Positions 8,299 to 17,248 of a stretch of 64,000 nt of DNA are shown one piece after another; the first letter of the stretch is position 1; every line of letters begins with the position of its first letter. Source of the stretch: Acinetobacter gyllenbergii CIP 110306 = MTCC 11365 (GTDB lineage Bacteria; Pseudomonadota; Gammaproteobacteria; Pseudomonadales; Moraxellaceae); NCBI RefSeq assembly GCF_000413855.1, contig NZ_ATGG01000010.1, positions 62,001-126,000 on the forward strand. The letters run 5' to 3'. The position numbers and the translations under genes were made by a program. The notes under the pieces were generated by a model. It was not told where the DNA came from. It did no database searches and saw only the letters and a list, made by a program, of their open reading frames with translations.

Positions 8299-9117
8299 AT
8301 GAAGATGTATCAAGTGGATGCTTTTACCCAAGAATTATTCAAAGGCAATCCAGCAGGTGTAATCGTTGTTGATGAATGGTTGGATGAGCATTTGATGCAG
8401 AATATTGCCATGGAAAACAATTTATCTGAAACGGCTTTTGTAAAAACGATTGATGAGCATAATTATGAAATTCGCTGGTTTTCTCCACTCAATGAGGTTG
8501 CGTTTTGTGGACATGCTACTTTAGCCAGTGCTTTTGTTTTATTTAAAGATTTCACCAAGCTTGAAACCATCCAGTTTCATGTACGCGATTTGGGTATTTT
8601 TATTGTTAGCCAAGATGCTGATGGTAAAATTAAAATGAATTTTCCGATTCGTAAAGCAGAGTTGGTTGCTGACTATCCGCCAGTATTACGTGAAGGGCTC
8701 ACCAAGCCTTTTAAAGCAGTTTACCGTAATGTCCAAGCCTATATTATTGAATATGAAACCGTACAGGATGTCTTGGATGAACAACCAGATTTTGAAAAAT
8801 TAAAACAACTCGGACAAATTCGTACTGCGATTACCGCTTCTCAGCCTGATGTTGCCATTACCGCCAGAGGTGAAGGGCAGTTTGATTGTGTTTCTCGTTA
8901 TTTTGCACCAGCGATTGGTATTGATGAAGATCCTGTAACTGGTTCAATTCATACGGCGATTGTTCCACTCTGGGCTGAAAAATTGAATCAGACTCGATTA
9001 AAAGCCTTTCAAGCCTCTAAACGGGGTGGAATTTTAGATTGTGTCATTGCATCTGAAGATCGTATTGAAATTTCAGGTTATGCAAAATTGTATCTGCAAG
9101 CTGAACTAGCAATCTGA
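8299..9117 (+). CDS. PhzF-family isomerase/epimerase-like protein
   Basis: The 272-residue protein shows the two-lobed diaminopimelate-epimerase-like fold of the PhzF family: YQVDAFTQELFKGNPAG at the N-terminus, CGHATLASAFVLF at about 74-86, and DEDPVTGSIHTAI near residue 217 in the second lobe. PhzF itself isomerises a dihydro-anthranilate in phenazine synthesis, but most chromosomal homologues lie outside phenazine clusters and have unknown substrates. No other phenazine gene is present here. The start ATG 8299 and an in-frame ATG two codons later are both possible. A rho-independent terminator follows. Confidence 0.9.
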   Translation: MKMYQVDAFTQELFKGNPAGVIVVDEWLDEHLMQNIAMENNLSETAFVKTIDEHNYEIRWFSPLNEVAFCGHATLASAFVLFKDFTKLETIQFHVRDLGIFIVSQDADGKIKMNFPIRKAELVADYPPVLREGLTKPFKAVYRNVQAYIIEYETVQDVLDEQPDFEKLKQLGQIRTAITASQPDVAITARGEGQFDCVSRYFAPAIGIDEDPVTGSIHTAIVPLWAEKLNQTRLKAFQASKRGGILDCVIASEDRIEISGYAKLYLQAELAI

Positions 9118-9148
9118 ATTTTAACTTAAACTGTGCAAAAACAAAGAT

Positions 9149-9174
9149 AAAAGCTGTTTAAATAAACAGCTTTT
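9149..9174 (+). terminator. Terminator of the PhzF-family gene
   Basis: A 12-bp stem (9149-9160 with 9163-9174; core AGCTGTTTA) with a tiny loop and T-run lies about 31 bases after the stop. Confidence 0.8.
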
Positions 9175-9261
9175 TTCAAAACATAACTATTAAAAATGCG
9201 AATCGTTCTCTACTATAGCTTGACGTTTTTATTTAAATCACCAAAATTACTTGGATAAATT

Positions 9262-12030
9262 ATGTTAATGCGGTTTAAGCAGCTTACTCTCTCTCTTTGT
9301 TTGATCGGGTTGAGTGCGACGTCTTGGTCTCAGACAGTACTCGTAAAAAGTGAAAAAAATATTGAAGAATATAAATTAGATAATGGTTTCAGAGTTATTC
9401 TTGCGCCAAACGATAAAGAAAACAAAGTTTACGTTAATACGGTTTATTTCACGGGTTCATTGAATGATCCAAAGGGTAAAGGTGGTCTGGCTCATCTATT
9501 GGAACATTTGGCGTTTAAAGGTACGCAGAATGTCAAAGGGGATGAGTTTCAGCGCCGTTTAGATCAATTTACTTTGATGACCAACGCCAGTACAGACTAT
9601 TACTCAACCAAATATTTAAATATCGTTCGTCCTGAAAAAAATGCGCTGAATGAGATTCTATATCTCGAATCTGAGCGTATGGACAAATTGGTACTGCAAG
9701 AAAAATTTGTACCGTCTGAAATTGAAATCGTAAAACGCGAACGTGAAATCCGTATGGATCAACCGTTTGCGGTTTTAATGGATCAAATGTGGAAAGCGGC
9801 GTATGGCAACCAATATCTGGGTCGTTTGCCGATTGGTGATCTACCTGAATTAAAGTCGATTCAACTGAATGAATTGAATCAGTTTTATAAAACTTGGTAT
9901 GCGCCGAATAATGCGGTGATGGTCATTTCTGGTAAATTTGATAAGACTGAAGTACTCAATAAGATTGACCAATATTTCAGTCCGATTGCAGCGCGTGCTG
10001 TGCCTGCTCAAGTGCAAGTGCCTGTGTTGGATTCAAGCAAAATTGAACAGCGTCAATTTACGGTACACAAGGGCAGTGATTTAGCCAAATTCCATATCTA
10101 TATGAATGGCAAAAATACCAAGCTGCAGCCTGCTTTAGCCTTAGCACCCGCACTGTACACCATGCAACCAAGCGGTACTTTATACAAGAGCATGGTTGAG
10201 ACCGGTATTAGTACGGCAGTGCAATCGACTACATGGTTAGATCAAGATTTTAATGTGGTGTTTATGGGTGCAATTTATGCCCCGAATCATGATGCCAAAA
10301 AAGTCCAAGAGGCGCTCACGGCAGGTGTTGAAAATAGCCATGAGTTTAGTGAAGCTGAGTTACAACGAATCAAGAATATCACGCAAAATGATGCGGATAC
10401 GATTATGAATGATGCGGTGGCTTTGGGTTCACGTCTAAGTGATTACGCAGTTTCATCTCATGGTCAATGGGATCAATACTTTAAAGATTTGCAGGCTGTT
10501 AAAGATTTAAAATTAAAAGATGCCAATCAAACCTTAAAAGACTTTTTAGTTTCATCCCATCGTATTTCAGGTGATATTTTACCGACGCCTGAAGATCAGA
10601 AAAAAGCGATGACGTTGAAAGCTGAACAAAAGCCAAAAACGCTCGACCAAACTGCTGAAAAGCCTGAGCCTTTAAAAGATGCTAGTGTGTATAAGCAGGA
10701 AGTTAGCCAGTTTATGGCACAGTCTGCTCAGCAATTGCAAAAAAATGAGCAGAAAATTCAGCGTGGCGAGTTGAAGAATGGTATTCGCTACGCGCTATTC
10801 CCAACGCCTACACGTGATGATAAAACCTATGCCACCATTAGTTTAGATTTTGGTGATGAGAAAGCGCTGTTTGGTAAAGGAGTCACTTTAGATTTAACCA
10901 GCTATTTAATGCTACGGGGTTCTGAGAAGCATACCTTGCAGGAAATTACCGATAAGGCGATTGCGGCGAGTGGTGGCGCATCGGTCAGTTCAAATGGCAA
11001 TGGTTTTACCATCGTTGTTCAAGCGAAAAAAGACAAATTTGAAGACTTCTTAAACTTTATTATTGATGTCATCAAACAGCCGAAATTCTCGCAAACTGAA
11101 TTTGATTTGGCAAAAAATCAAAGTTTGTCGGTACTGGATCGTCCATATACAGAACCTGCGGTTGTGTCATCAATGACTTTATCTAAAATTTTGGAAATCT
11201 ATCAACCAGGGGATATGCGTTATCACTTTGAACCTGAGCTTGCCAAAAAGCAGATTAGTGAAGTCACTCAGCCACAAGTCAAACAATTCTATGATCAATT
11301 CTTTGAGACCGATCATGCACAAATTGCGGTAACAGGTGATTTTGATGCCAAGAAAATGCAGAAGACCTTACAAAAGGCCTTTGGTTCTTGGAAAGCAAAG
11401 CAACCGTTCACAAAAGTGACCGGTCAATATACGGTGTATAAAGCACAGAAAGTGCATGCTTTATCAGAGCAGCGTGAGTTCGGTAGCTATCAAAGTGTAT
11501 TGGCATTGCCTGTTGGTTCGTACCATAAAGATGCGCCTGCTTTGATTATTCTCAGTCATATTTTGGGTAACTCACAATTGTCATCTCGTTTGGCTCAAGA
11601 GTTACGTGAGAAAAATGCGTTGGTGTATGGTTTTGGCAGTGGCTTAGACCTCGACCCAGATATTGATGATGGTACGTTGAGTATCACTGCAAATTATACT
11701 TCTGGTCGTTCAGAGCAAGTTTCGCAATCAGTACACAAGGTATTGAATGAGTTGCTGAGCAAAGGCGTGACTGAGCAGGAAGTGGAAGCAGCCAAAGCAG
11801 ATATCATGAAGAAACGTGTGACGGCTTTGGAAGATGAGCGCAATATTCATGGTATGTTGACAGGTCAATTAGAGCGCAACAAGACTTTGTTGGATCGTGC
11901 TGAACGAGATCAAGAGCTTGCAAAACTGAGTAAAGAAGATGTCAATGCTGCCATCCAGAAATACATCAAACTTGATCAGTTTGTCGAAGTCATGGCTGAC
12001 CAATATGGTCAAGCACAAGACTTGAAGTAA
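9262..12030 (+). CDS. M16-family zinc metallopeptidase, secreted
   Basis: The 922-residue protein has a signal peptide (basic start, hydrophobic core, cleavage near SWSQ at about 24) and two M16 halves. The inverted zinc motif HLLEH lies at 78-82, with the downstream acidic stretch ending in KREREIRMDQP supplying the third ligand. The second half (from about 500) repeats the fold without a zinc motif, as is usual for the pitrilysin-like and processing-peptidase families. It should act in the periplasm on peptides or misfolded proteins. Two ATGs (9262 and 9268) are possible; both keep the signal peptide. The gene stands alone between terminators. Confidence 0.92.
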   Translation: MLMRFKQLTLSLCLIGLSATSWSQTVLVKSEKNIEEYKLDNGFRVILAPNDKENKVYVNTVYFTGSLNDPKGKGGLAHLLEHLAFKGTQNVKGDEFQRRLDQFTLMTNASTDYYSTKYLNIVRPEKNALNEILYLESERMDKLVLQEKFVPSEIEIVKREREIRMDQPFAVLMDQMWKAAYGNQYLGRLPIGDLPELKSIQLNELNQFYKTWYAPNNAVMVISGKFDKTEVLNKIDQYFSPIAARAVPAQVQVPVLDSSKIEQRQFTVHKGSDLAKFHIYMNGKNTKLQPALALAPALYTMQPSGTLYKSMVETGISTAVQSTTWLDQDFNVVFMGAIYAPNHDAKKVQEALTAGVENSHEFSEAELQRIKNITQNDADTIMNDAVALGSRLSDYAVSSHGQWDQYFKDLQAVKDLKLKDANQTLKDFLVSSHRISGDILPTPEDQKKAMTLKAEQKPKTLDQTAEKPEPLKDASVYKQEVSQFMAQSAQQLQKNEQKIQRGELKNGIRYALFPTPTRDDKTYATISLDFGDEKALFGKGVTLDLTSYLMLRGSEKHTLQEITDKAIAASGGASVSSNGNGFTIVVQAKKDKFEDFLNFIIDVIKQPKFSQTEFDLAKNQSLSVLDRPYTEPAVVSSMTLSKILEIYQPGDMRYHFEPELAKKQISEVTQPQVKQFYDQFFETDHAQIAVTGDFDAKKMQKTLQKAFGSWKAKQPFTKVTGQYTVYKAQKVHALSEQREFGSYQSVLALPVGSYHKDAPALIILSHILGNSQLSSRLAQELREKNALVYGFGSGLDLDPDIDDGTLSITANYTSGRSEQVSQSVHKVLNELLSKGVTEQEVEAAKADIMKKRVTALEDERNIHGMLTGQLERNKTLLDRAERDQELAKLSKEDVNAAIQKYIKLDQFVEVMADQYGQAQDLK

Positions 12031-12037
12031 ATCATAA

Positions 12038-12068
12038 AAAGAAAGCCACCGATGAGGTGGCTTTCTTT
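12038..12068. terminator. Bidirectional terminator between the M16 protease and DUF3144 genes
   Basis: A 13-bp stem (12038-12050 with 12056-12068) with core GAAAGCCACC and a GATGA loop lies between the convergent stops. Confidence 0.9.
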
Positions 12069-12079
12069 ATTGGAGATAA

Positions 12080-12463
12080 TCAGTGATCATGTTTATGCGC
12101 ATGAAAATCTTCATTTTTGCGGAAACGTAGGTAGTTTTCAAACTGTTCGCAATATTCGTCAAAGTTATCTTCCAGCATCATTTGGAATTGTTGCAGCAGA
12201 TAAGACATCACTTGTTCTTTGGCAGCACGCATTTCTTCGCCGTCTTTGAAGTTATTGGCTGCGACCCAAGTATTAAAACGGGCAGTGGCGAATAACATGG
12301 CTGCACTGACCTGACCACGTAATTCTTCTGGCTTGGTTTGCTGACCTTTAGGTGGTCGGCAGAAATCATTGGCAAGCTTAATGAACTCATCTGCACGCTC
12401 AAAAAAGACTGCATTTAAAGCTTCTTCTTCCGTCACATCAGTGGCGTTAATTTTTTGAGACAT
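12080..12463 (-). CDS. DUF3144 family protein
   Basis: The 127-residue protein matches my recollection of DUF3144 (FFERADEFIKLANDF at about 25-39, then AAMLFATARFNTWVAA). It is a small, acidic, largely helical cytoplasmic protein ending in a histidine-rich tail (HAHKHDH). Function is unknown. The reading frame is open 43 codons further upstream, but the chosen ATG at 12463 starts the conserved part and leaves a normal intergenic distance from the divergent gene at 12569; the longer version would overlap that gene. Confidence 0.85.
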   Translation of the reverse strand: MSQKINATDVTEEEALNAVFFERADEFIKLANDFCRPPKGQQTKPEELRGQVSAAMLFATARFNTWVAANNFKDGEEMRAAKEQVMSYLLQQFQMMLEDNFDEYCEQFENYLRFRKNEDFHAHKHDH

Positions 12464-12568
12464 GGTTTTTCCCAGCGACAAGTTAAGACACATTATTATA
12501 GACAAAGCCTTGTCGAAACTAAACCTTTGCCTTAACCTAAAATAGCCTAAGCAATTAGAATAATCACT

Positions 12569-13201
12569 ATGCAAGATGCGATCGCGATTCAAAGCTTAAA
12601 AACGGATATTGCCTTATTACGCCAGCATATTTATCCACCCCAATATTTAGAGCATGTCGAAGGCTTGCCGATTTATTATGGGCTGCAACAAGATGTGGAT
12701 GAATATTATCGACAATGGCAACCTTTGATTGAACGGGCACAACAGTTATGTCAGCCTTTTATGGAAGATGACGTGGTAGATGCGATTCATTTACCCAGTC
12801 ATTTAAATCTGCCGCTGTTTTTCTTTCATGTCGATCGGATTCGGATTAATAAAACTCGTGCTAAAGAGTCGAAAACTTTCCGTGGTGTGGCAGCATTACT
12901 AGAAAAATGTGGACACTTTGAGACGGATCAGATTTTTGCAATGCAGGAATGGTTGGGTAGTGATGATACGGCGGCCTTAGTTGCACATCGTGAATTTATT
13001 GATTTACGCACCTATGTCTTTCAGCATGGTCAAAGTGACTATACCCGAACGCGGTTTTATATGAATGGGGTGATTTTGAGTGTAGAACCACATTTTAAAT
13101 TGGTGGATGCACGGGATAAGCCGCGTAAGCAGCGTAATGATCGTTATAGCGATCCGATTGCGGATAATGGTACGTGGAAGATTTTTGGGAAATATCGGTA
13201 A
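12569..13201 (+). CDS. Conserved hypothetical protein
   Basis: The 210-residue protein is soluble, with no signal peptide or membrane segment, and rich in aromatic residues and charged patches (for example HLNLPLFFFHVDRIRINKTR, about 77-96, and a basic C-terminus DKPRKQRNDRYSD). I recognise no catalytic motif or named family. The promoter region is shared with divergent DUF3144 within about 105 bases. The ATG has no visible ribosome-binding site, so translation may be leaderless or weak. A structured intergenic repeat follows. Confidence 0.75.
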   Translation: MQDAIAIQSLKTDIALLRQHIYPPQYLEHVEGLPIYYGLQQDVDEYYRQWQPLIERAQQLCQPFMEDDVVDAIHLPSHLNLPLFFFHVDRIRINKTRAKESKTFRGVAALLEKCGHFETDQIFAMQEWLGSDDTAALVAHREFIDLRTYVFQHGQSDYTRTRFYMNGVILSVEPHFKLVDARDKPRKQRNDRYSDPIADNGTWKIFGKYR

Positions 13202-13528
13202 ATGATTTAAGTGGAATAAATAGTTTAACACTCTAATTTTCATTAAAAAATAACAGCACAGCCACAAGAGCTATATAAAGTTTGGAGGTTTTCGCGTAGG
13301 CGATTTCCTACTTTGTTTTCGGACAAAGTAGGCAAAACCATTGTCATCAGCAAAACCTGTCTATTTCTTGGATTTATTAAAATGTATCGCAGAAACATTA
13401 CGTTGCTTATATCACGCAGGTTGCTGATGACGTTTCCGAGTATCCGCTTTTTGTAGGACTTAAATTATTTGTGGCGGCATCCATGCCGCCATCACGATAA
13501 TAGAGTGAGGTGATTTTCCCTTATGCAG
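13202..13528. repeat. Structured intergenic repeat-like element with three palindromes
   Basis: This gene-free stretch holds three inverted repeats: a perfect 10-bp hairpin at 13307-13332 (CCTACTTTGT, 6-base loop), a long-range pair 13343-13359 with 13417-13431 (GTCATCAGC...GCTGATGAC, with a 2-base indel) enclosing about 57 bases, and an 8-bp GC-rich palindrome at 13473-13490 (GGCGGCAT, CC centre). The composition differs from both neighbours. It looks like a non-coding repetitive element of the REP/MITE kind dispersed in intergenic DNA, but copy number cannot be judged from one window. Confidence 0.5.
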
Positions 13529-14986
13529 CTATTGCTTTTCATCCCAAAAAGCGTCCTGAGCAGATAGGGTCTGAAGCTTTTTATTCGCTTTCTTGGTCAC
13601 ATGTGGTTGCTGTGCTTTAACCCAACCTAATGCAAATAAAAACTGCGGATGCTTCACAGCCTGTTGCTCAAAGATTTGCTCAGCAACAAACAGGTCATTA
13701 TAAAAGCCTAAATATTCCTGAATTGGCTGTAACTTATTTAAGAATTGTTGAACCTGCTTTTCTGGATACAGCGCTGAAATAAAGTCGATGCAATAACGCA
13801 ATTGTTTGACGCGTTTACGGGTACGGTGTTGTTGCTCGACTTCTAACTTAGAAAATTGGGCTGCATCTTTGAGAATTTTTTGATATAGCCTACTTAAGCT
13901 TTTCGCTGCCTGTTTGGAAAGTTTAGATTTAGACTCATGCTCACTATAGGTGAAGCTGAATAATGCTAAAAATAGCTGTGTGGTTTTAGGATGACTTAAT
14001 AACTGAGAAACACGACTGTCAGTACTCTCAGTGAATGGGAAATCAAAATCACAAACTTCTTTTACTAAGGGAATGATGGAATCTTGAATTGCATCATTAT
14101 CACGTGATTGTCCCAAAGCTCTAAAAATATCAGCCAATTGATTTTCCCAATTCGGATCAATATGTGCCGACCAATTAGAAAAATGTTTTAAAGCTGAGCG
14201 TAAACGACGTAAGCCAACACGGGCTTGATGAATATGGTCTGCTTCTGCTACACCATCAGCGATTGCAGCTGTATTTGGCAGGATATGATTTAGGGTATTT
14301 TCGATAATCAGTTTAAGGGCTTGTTCAGCACGGATATCTGTATCTAAAATCAGTGATTTCGCTTTGCTGGCAGGGGATACCGTCTTGCCAATAGCCAATA
14401 AATTACCACGTTCAGCCTTACTCCGTACATCGAGCCAGAGTTGGTATTTGTCTACCCAAGTTTTGGCAAAATCAATCAGAGACTGTGCCGAGCCTTGTTT
14501 CAATTCAAATTCAACTTCACAGATTTTAGCTTGATCAGTTGGCGTACGGATTTCGCCATCATCCAAGCAAACTTCAATCTGTGAACCTGCAAACTCGAAG
14601 ACATGAAAGGTGCGTTGGACGTCAGTTTGAAACTGTAGCAATAACTCAGCAGGTGAATCGCCTAGGACATCACGCAGTACAGTTTGGACTGTTTGATTAT
14701 GTTTATATAGAGATAAATCCAGTTCGGGTTCTTCAGTACATTTACCTAAATAGATATCTTCTTCGATGCGTTGTAAATGGTTTTTACTGGCCGCTTTAAA
14801 GGTTTGCACCCAATGTTCACCTTCCTGACGCAAACGAATTGCCACATAATTTTTTGCCAGTAAACGGTCGGCCGTATCATAGTATTTTGCTTGTAGCTGA
14901 ATTTTTTGTGCTTTTTGTTTGCTTAACAGCTGTAATACACTTTTTTTCTTAGATTCAGGCAGTTGAAATTTTAGCTCTATTTCCAT
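13529..14986 (-). CDS. CYTH-CHAD domain protein, probable inorganic triphosphatase (YgiF-like)
   Basis: The 485-residue protein joins an N-terminal CYTH domain to a C-terminal CHAD domain, the layout of E. coli YgiF. The CYTH signature ExExK is visible at the very start (MEIELKF), followed by arginine/lysine strands of the triphosphate tunnel (YVAIRLRQEG). From about residue 215 the CHAD domain is helical with conserved histidines and basic residues (HQARVGLRRLRSALKHF, HRTRKRVKQLRYCIDF) expected to bind polyphosphate. It should hydrolyse inorganic triphosphate. The start was set at ATG 14986 because CYTH begins there; the frame is open 24 codons upstream. Confidence 0.87.
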   Translation of the reverse strand: MEIELKFQLPESKKKSVLQLLSKQKAQKIQLQAKYYDTADRLLAKNYVAIRLRQEGEHWVQTFKAASKNHLQRIEEDIYLGKCTEEPELDLSLYKHNQTVQTVLRDVLGDSPAELLLQFQTDVQRTFHVFEFAGSQIEVCLDDGEIRTPTDQAKICEVEFELKQGSAQSLIDFAKTWVDKYQLWLDVRSKAERGNLLAIGKTVSPASKAKSLILDTDIRAEQALKLIIENTLNHILPNTAAIADGVAEADHIHQARVGLRRLRSALKHFSNWSAHIDPNWENQLADIFRALGQSRDNDAIQDSIIPLVKEVCDFDFPFTESTDSRVSQLLSHPKTTQLFLALFSFTYSEHESKSKLSKQAAKSLSRLYQKILKDAAQFSKLEVEQQHRTRKRVKQLRYCIDFISALYPEKQVQQFLNKLQPIQEYLGFYNDLFVAEQIFEQQAVKHPQFLFALGWVKAQQPHVTKKANKKLQTLSAQDAFWDEKQ

Positions 14987-15163
14987 GATGTTATGACTCC
15001 TGACCACCGAGAATGATAAATATAAAAAATAGTATAACTTGTTGATCTCAAAAATCATTGTAAAGTTGTTTTAAGCAGGAAAAGGATGGCACGCAATGAC
15101 TTTATTTTGTACAGAAAATGCATTAACGTGTGGAGAGTCTTGCACGATTAGGATGATCCAAAA

Positions 15164-15535
15164 ATGAATGCACCAGCGAATATTACCAAGCCAGTGGAAT
15201 TTTCATTACCTATTAAAAACTATGATGAATTTTATCACTTTTATTTAACAGAACATCGCAGTATTGCCAGCCGTCGTTTGCATGTCGCAGGCAGCTCGAT
15301 CGGTTTATATTTCTTTAGTAAAGCCATCCGTAAACGTCAGGCAAAATATGCTGTGTATGGTTTGGTATCAGGCTATGCCTGTGCTTGGGTTGGGCATTTT
15401 TTCTTTGAACATAATAAGCCTGCCAGCTTTAAACAACCGCTGTATAGCTTTATTTCGGATTGGCGCATGTTGTCAGATGTTGCACGTGGTCGTTTGAGTC
15501 TAATTGATCGTCAGTTTGATAAAATTGATTCTTAA
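15164..15535 (+). CDS. Mpo1-like/DUF962 membrane protein
   Basis: The 123-residue protein carries the Mpo1/DUF962 hallmarks: DEFYHFYLTEHRSIASRRLH at about 21-40 and WVGHFFFEHNKPASFK near 85-100, with conserved histidines. Yeast Mpo1 is an iron-dependent dioxygenase in the alpha-oxidation of 2-hydroxy fatty acids; bacterial homologues are uncharacterised. Two hydrophobic stretches span about 41-57 and 64-88. It is transcribed divergently from the CYTH-CHAD gene and followed by a short hairpin. Confidence 0.85.
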   Translation: MNAPANITKPVEFSLPIKNYDEFYHFYLTEHRSIASRRLHVAGSSIGLYFFSKAIRKRQAKYAVYGLVSGYACAWVGHFFFEHNKPASFKQPLYSFISDWRMLSDVARGRLSLIDRQFDKIDS

Positions 15536-15555
15536 AATTCGTTTGATATTTTTAA

Positions 15556-15573
15556 AAGCTGCTTTGGCAGCTT
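15556..15573 (+). terminator. Probable terminator of the Mpo1-like gene
   Basis: A 7-bp stem (AAGCTGC, TTTG loop, GCAGCTT) is followed by a T-rich stretch 20 bases after the stop. Confidence 0.65.
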
Positions 15574-15729
15574 GTTTATTTGTAATTATTATCTGATGCT
15601 CAAGCAGATAGAGTGCTTTATGAAAATATCGTTTAAAGTATCAAATAAATATATCGTATCTAGATTAAAGTGGATATATAGCCAATCCATGTGTTTTTAA
15701 TTGAATTAAGATGATTTAAAGGAGGAGGG

Positions 15730-16320
15730 ATGAAGACCAAAAAAGAAGAAGTAATTTTTATTTTTTGTTCAGCATTTATATTTTTATGTATTGGCTTATG
15801 CATGTATGGCATAATTTTTAATACAGTGGCTCCTTATATATTTGGAAAAGGGTATGATAAAGGTGCATTAGCAACTATGATTGGATGGTCGGCTACTCTT
15901 TTTATCGGTTATTGTGGTTATATACTTATTGATAAATGGAAAGATCAAGAACATAAAAAAATCATTCGCGACAATGCTAATACTACATTAAATAATTTTA
16001 AGAAATTTATAACTCTAGCTTTAGCCCAATCACATATTAAAGAACTACCAACGAATGATTTTAGAAAATTTCAAGAGATTTATTATGATACATATATATC
16101 TTTAAATATTTTATCAGAGTTAACAAAAGATCCAGAGTTGGATGAATTAGAAAATTTTTTTATGAATACTTATCAGGATATTAATGAGCTGAGATCTCAA
16201 ATGATCCAAAATAAAATTACATTTATAATTTGTGAAGAGGAAATGAGGAAACTAATTGTTTCTTTAGATGTTATCTATAGAAAATGTGCACGACTTATGA
16301 ATATTCATAATATAGATTAG
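15730..16320 (+). CDS. Hypothetical membrane-anchored protein
   Basis: The 196-residue protein has two hydrophobic helices at the N-terminus (about 8-33 and 48-72) and a helical, charged cytoplasmic region (about 75-196) with no motif that I recognise. A strong AAAGGAGGAGGG ribosome-binding region directly precedes the ATG. The gene is markedly AT-rich (many AAA, TTT and ATA codons), unlike thiE and hemL downstream, which suggests later acquisition. It stands alone between gene-free stretches of about 190 and 230 bases. Confidence 0.75.
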   Translation: MKTKKEEVIFIFCSAFIFLCIGLCMYGIIFNTVAPYIFGKGYDKGALATMIGWSATLFIGYCGYILIDKWKDQEHKKIIRDNANTTLNNFKKFITLALAQSHIKELPTNDFRKFQEIYYDTYISLNILSELTKDPELDELENFFMNTYQDINELRSQMIQNKITFIICEEEMRKLIVSLDVIYRKCARLMNIHNID

Positions 16321-16554
16321 TAAGACTAAACTATATCTTTAGGGGTGTGAAGAAGTAGATGTCGTTTTAAATATTACCCCATGCTTTACGATCAGTAATC
16401 CTTAAAAGAAGGGATCATACACCTGTGTATTTCCTTATAAAAGAGAATAATGAATTGATCATTTCATAAGAACTTATACACTCCCTATCTTTAAATTTTC
16501 ACTAAGAGAATATACTCTGAAGCTAATGTAATTATAGTGAATAGTGAAACGTTC

Positions 16555-17166
16555 ATGCGCGGTCTTTATCTCATTACCAATGATGATCCAATCCAACTAT
16601 TATTAGAAAAATTAGACGTTGCATTAGCAACAGGCAAGATTGCCATTCTGCAATACCGTCGTAAGAAAGTGGCAAAAGCAGATCAGCCAAGTGAAGTAGA
16701 GCAGATCAAAGCACTTTGTGAAAAGCATCAAGTCCCGTTTGTGATTAATGATGATTTGGCTTTGGCTGAACAATTTGGTCTAGGTGTACATCTTGGGCAA
16801 TCTGATGGTGAAATAAGTGATGCTGCCACACGTTTATCACAAGGTGTAATTATTGGTCGGACTTGCTTAAACTCATTAGAGCTGGCGGAGAAGGCGATTG
16901 CTGACGGTGCAACTTATGTGGCCTTTGGTGCGGTCTATGCCACCTCAACTAAACCTGAAGCGGGCAATGTAGGTATCGAAGTCATTAAACAGGCGAAACA
17001 AAAATTTGCTGTGCCGATTTGTGCGATTGGTGGTCTGACTGTGGAAAATTCTCAAGTCGTGATTGAGGCTGGGGCAAGCCTTTGCGCGGTAATTAGTGAT
17101 ATATTAGGGCGATCAACAGCCGAAATTCCTGCTCGTGTACATGCATGGGCAACGTTATTTGACTAA
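16555..17166 (+). CDS. thiE: Thiamine phosphate synthase
   Basis: ThiE couples the pyrimidine and thiazole phosphates to give thiamine phosphate. The 203-residue TIM barrel shows LQYRRKK (diphosphate-binding arginine/lysines), FVINDDLALAEQFGLGVHLGQSD, GRTCLNS, YVAFGAVYATSTKP and AIGGLTVEN, which are typical of the family. In this version YR occurs where other families have YRAKN. The start was placed at ATG 16555, where the first barrel strand begins; GTG 16537 is in frame and six codons longer. No TPP riboswitch was seen upstream. hemL follows 82 bases downstream, but co-transcription is uncertain. Confidence 0.92.
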   Translation: MRGLYLITNDDPIQLLLEKLDVALATGKIAILQYRRKKVAKADQPSEVEQIKALCEKHQVPFVINDDLALAEQFGLGVHLGQSDGEISDAATRLSQGVIIGRTCLNSLELAEKAIADGATYVAFGAVYATSTKPEAGNVGIEVIKQAKQKFAVPICAIGGLTVENSQVVIEAGASLCAVISDILGRSTAEIPARVHAWATLFD

Positions 17167-17248
17167 TTAGATGCATCCGCTTTGCGGAACTTTTATTGTT
17201 TCTCGGAACCACAACGTTCCTCGTCCTCGATTCTAGGTTGAGTCTTTT

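Noticed and set aside
8299..9117. Phenazine biosynthesis locus
   Set aside because: Only the PhzF-like gene is present; the family is broad and no other phz gene is near.
16321..16554. TPP riboswitch upstream of thiE
   Set aside because: The conserved CTGAGA-type core was not found and no suitable stem arrangement is visible.
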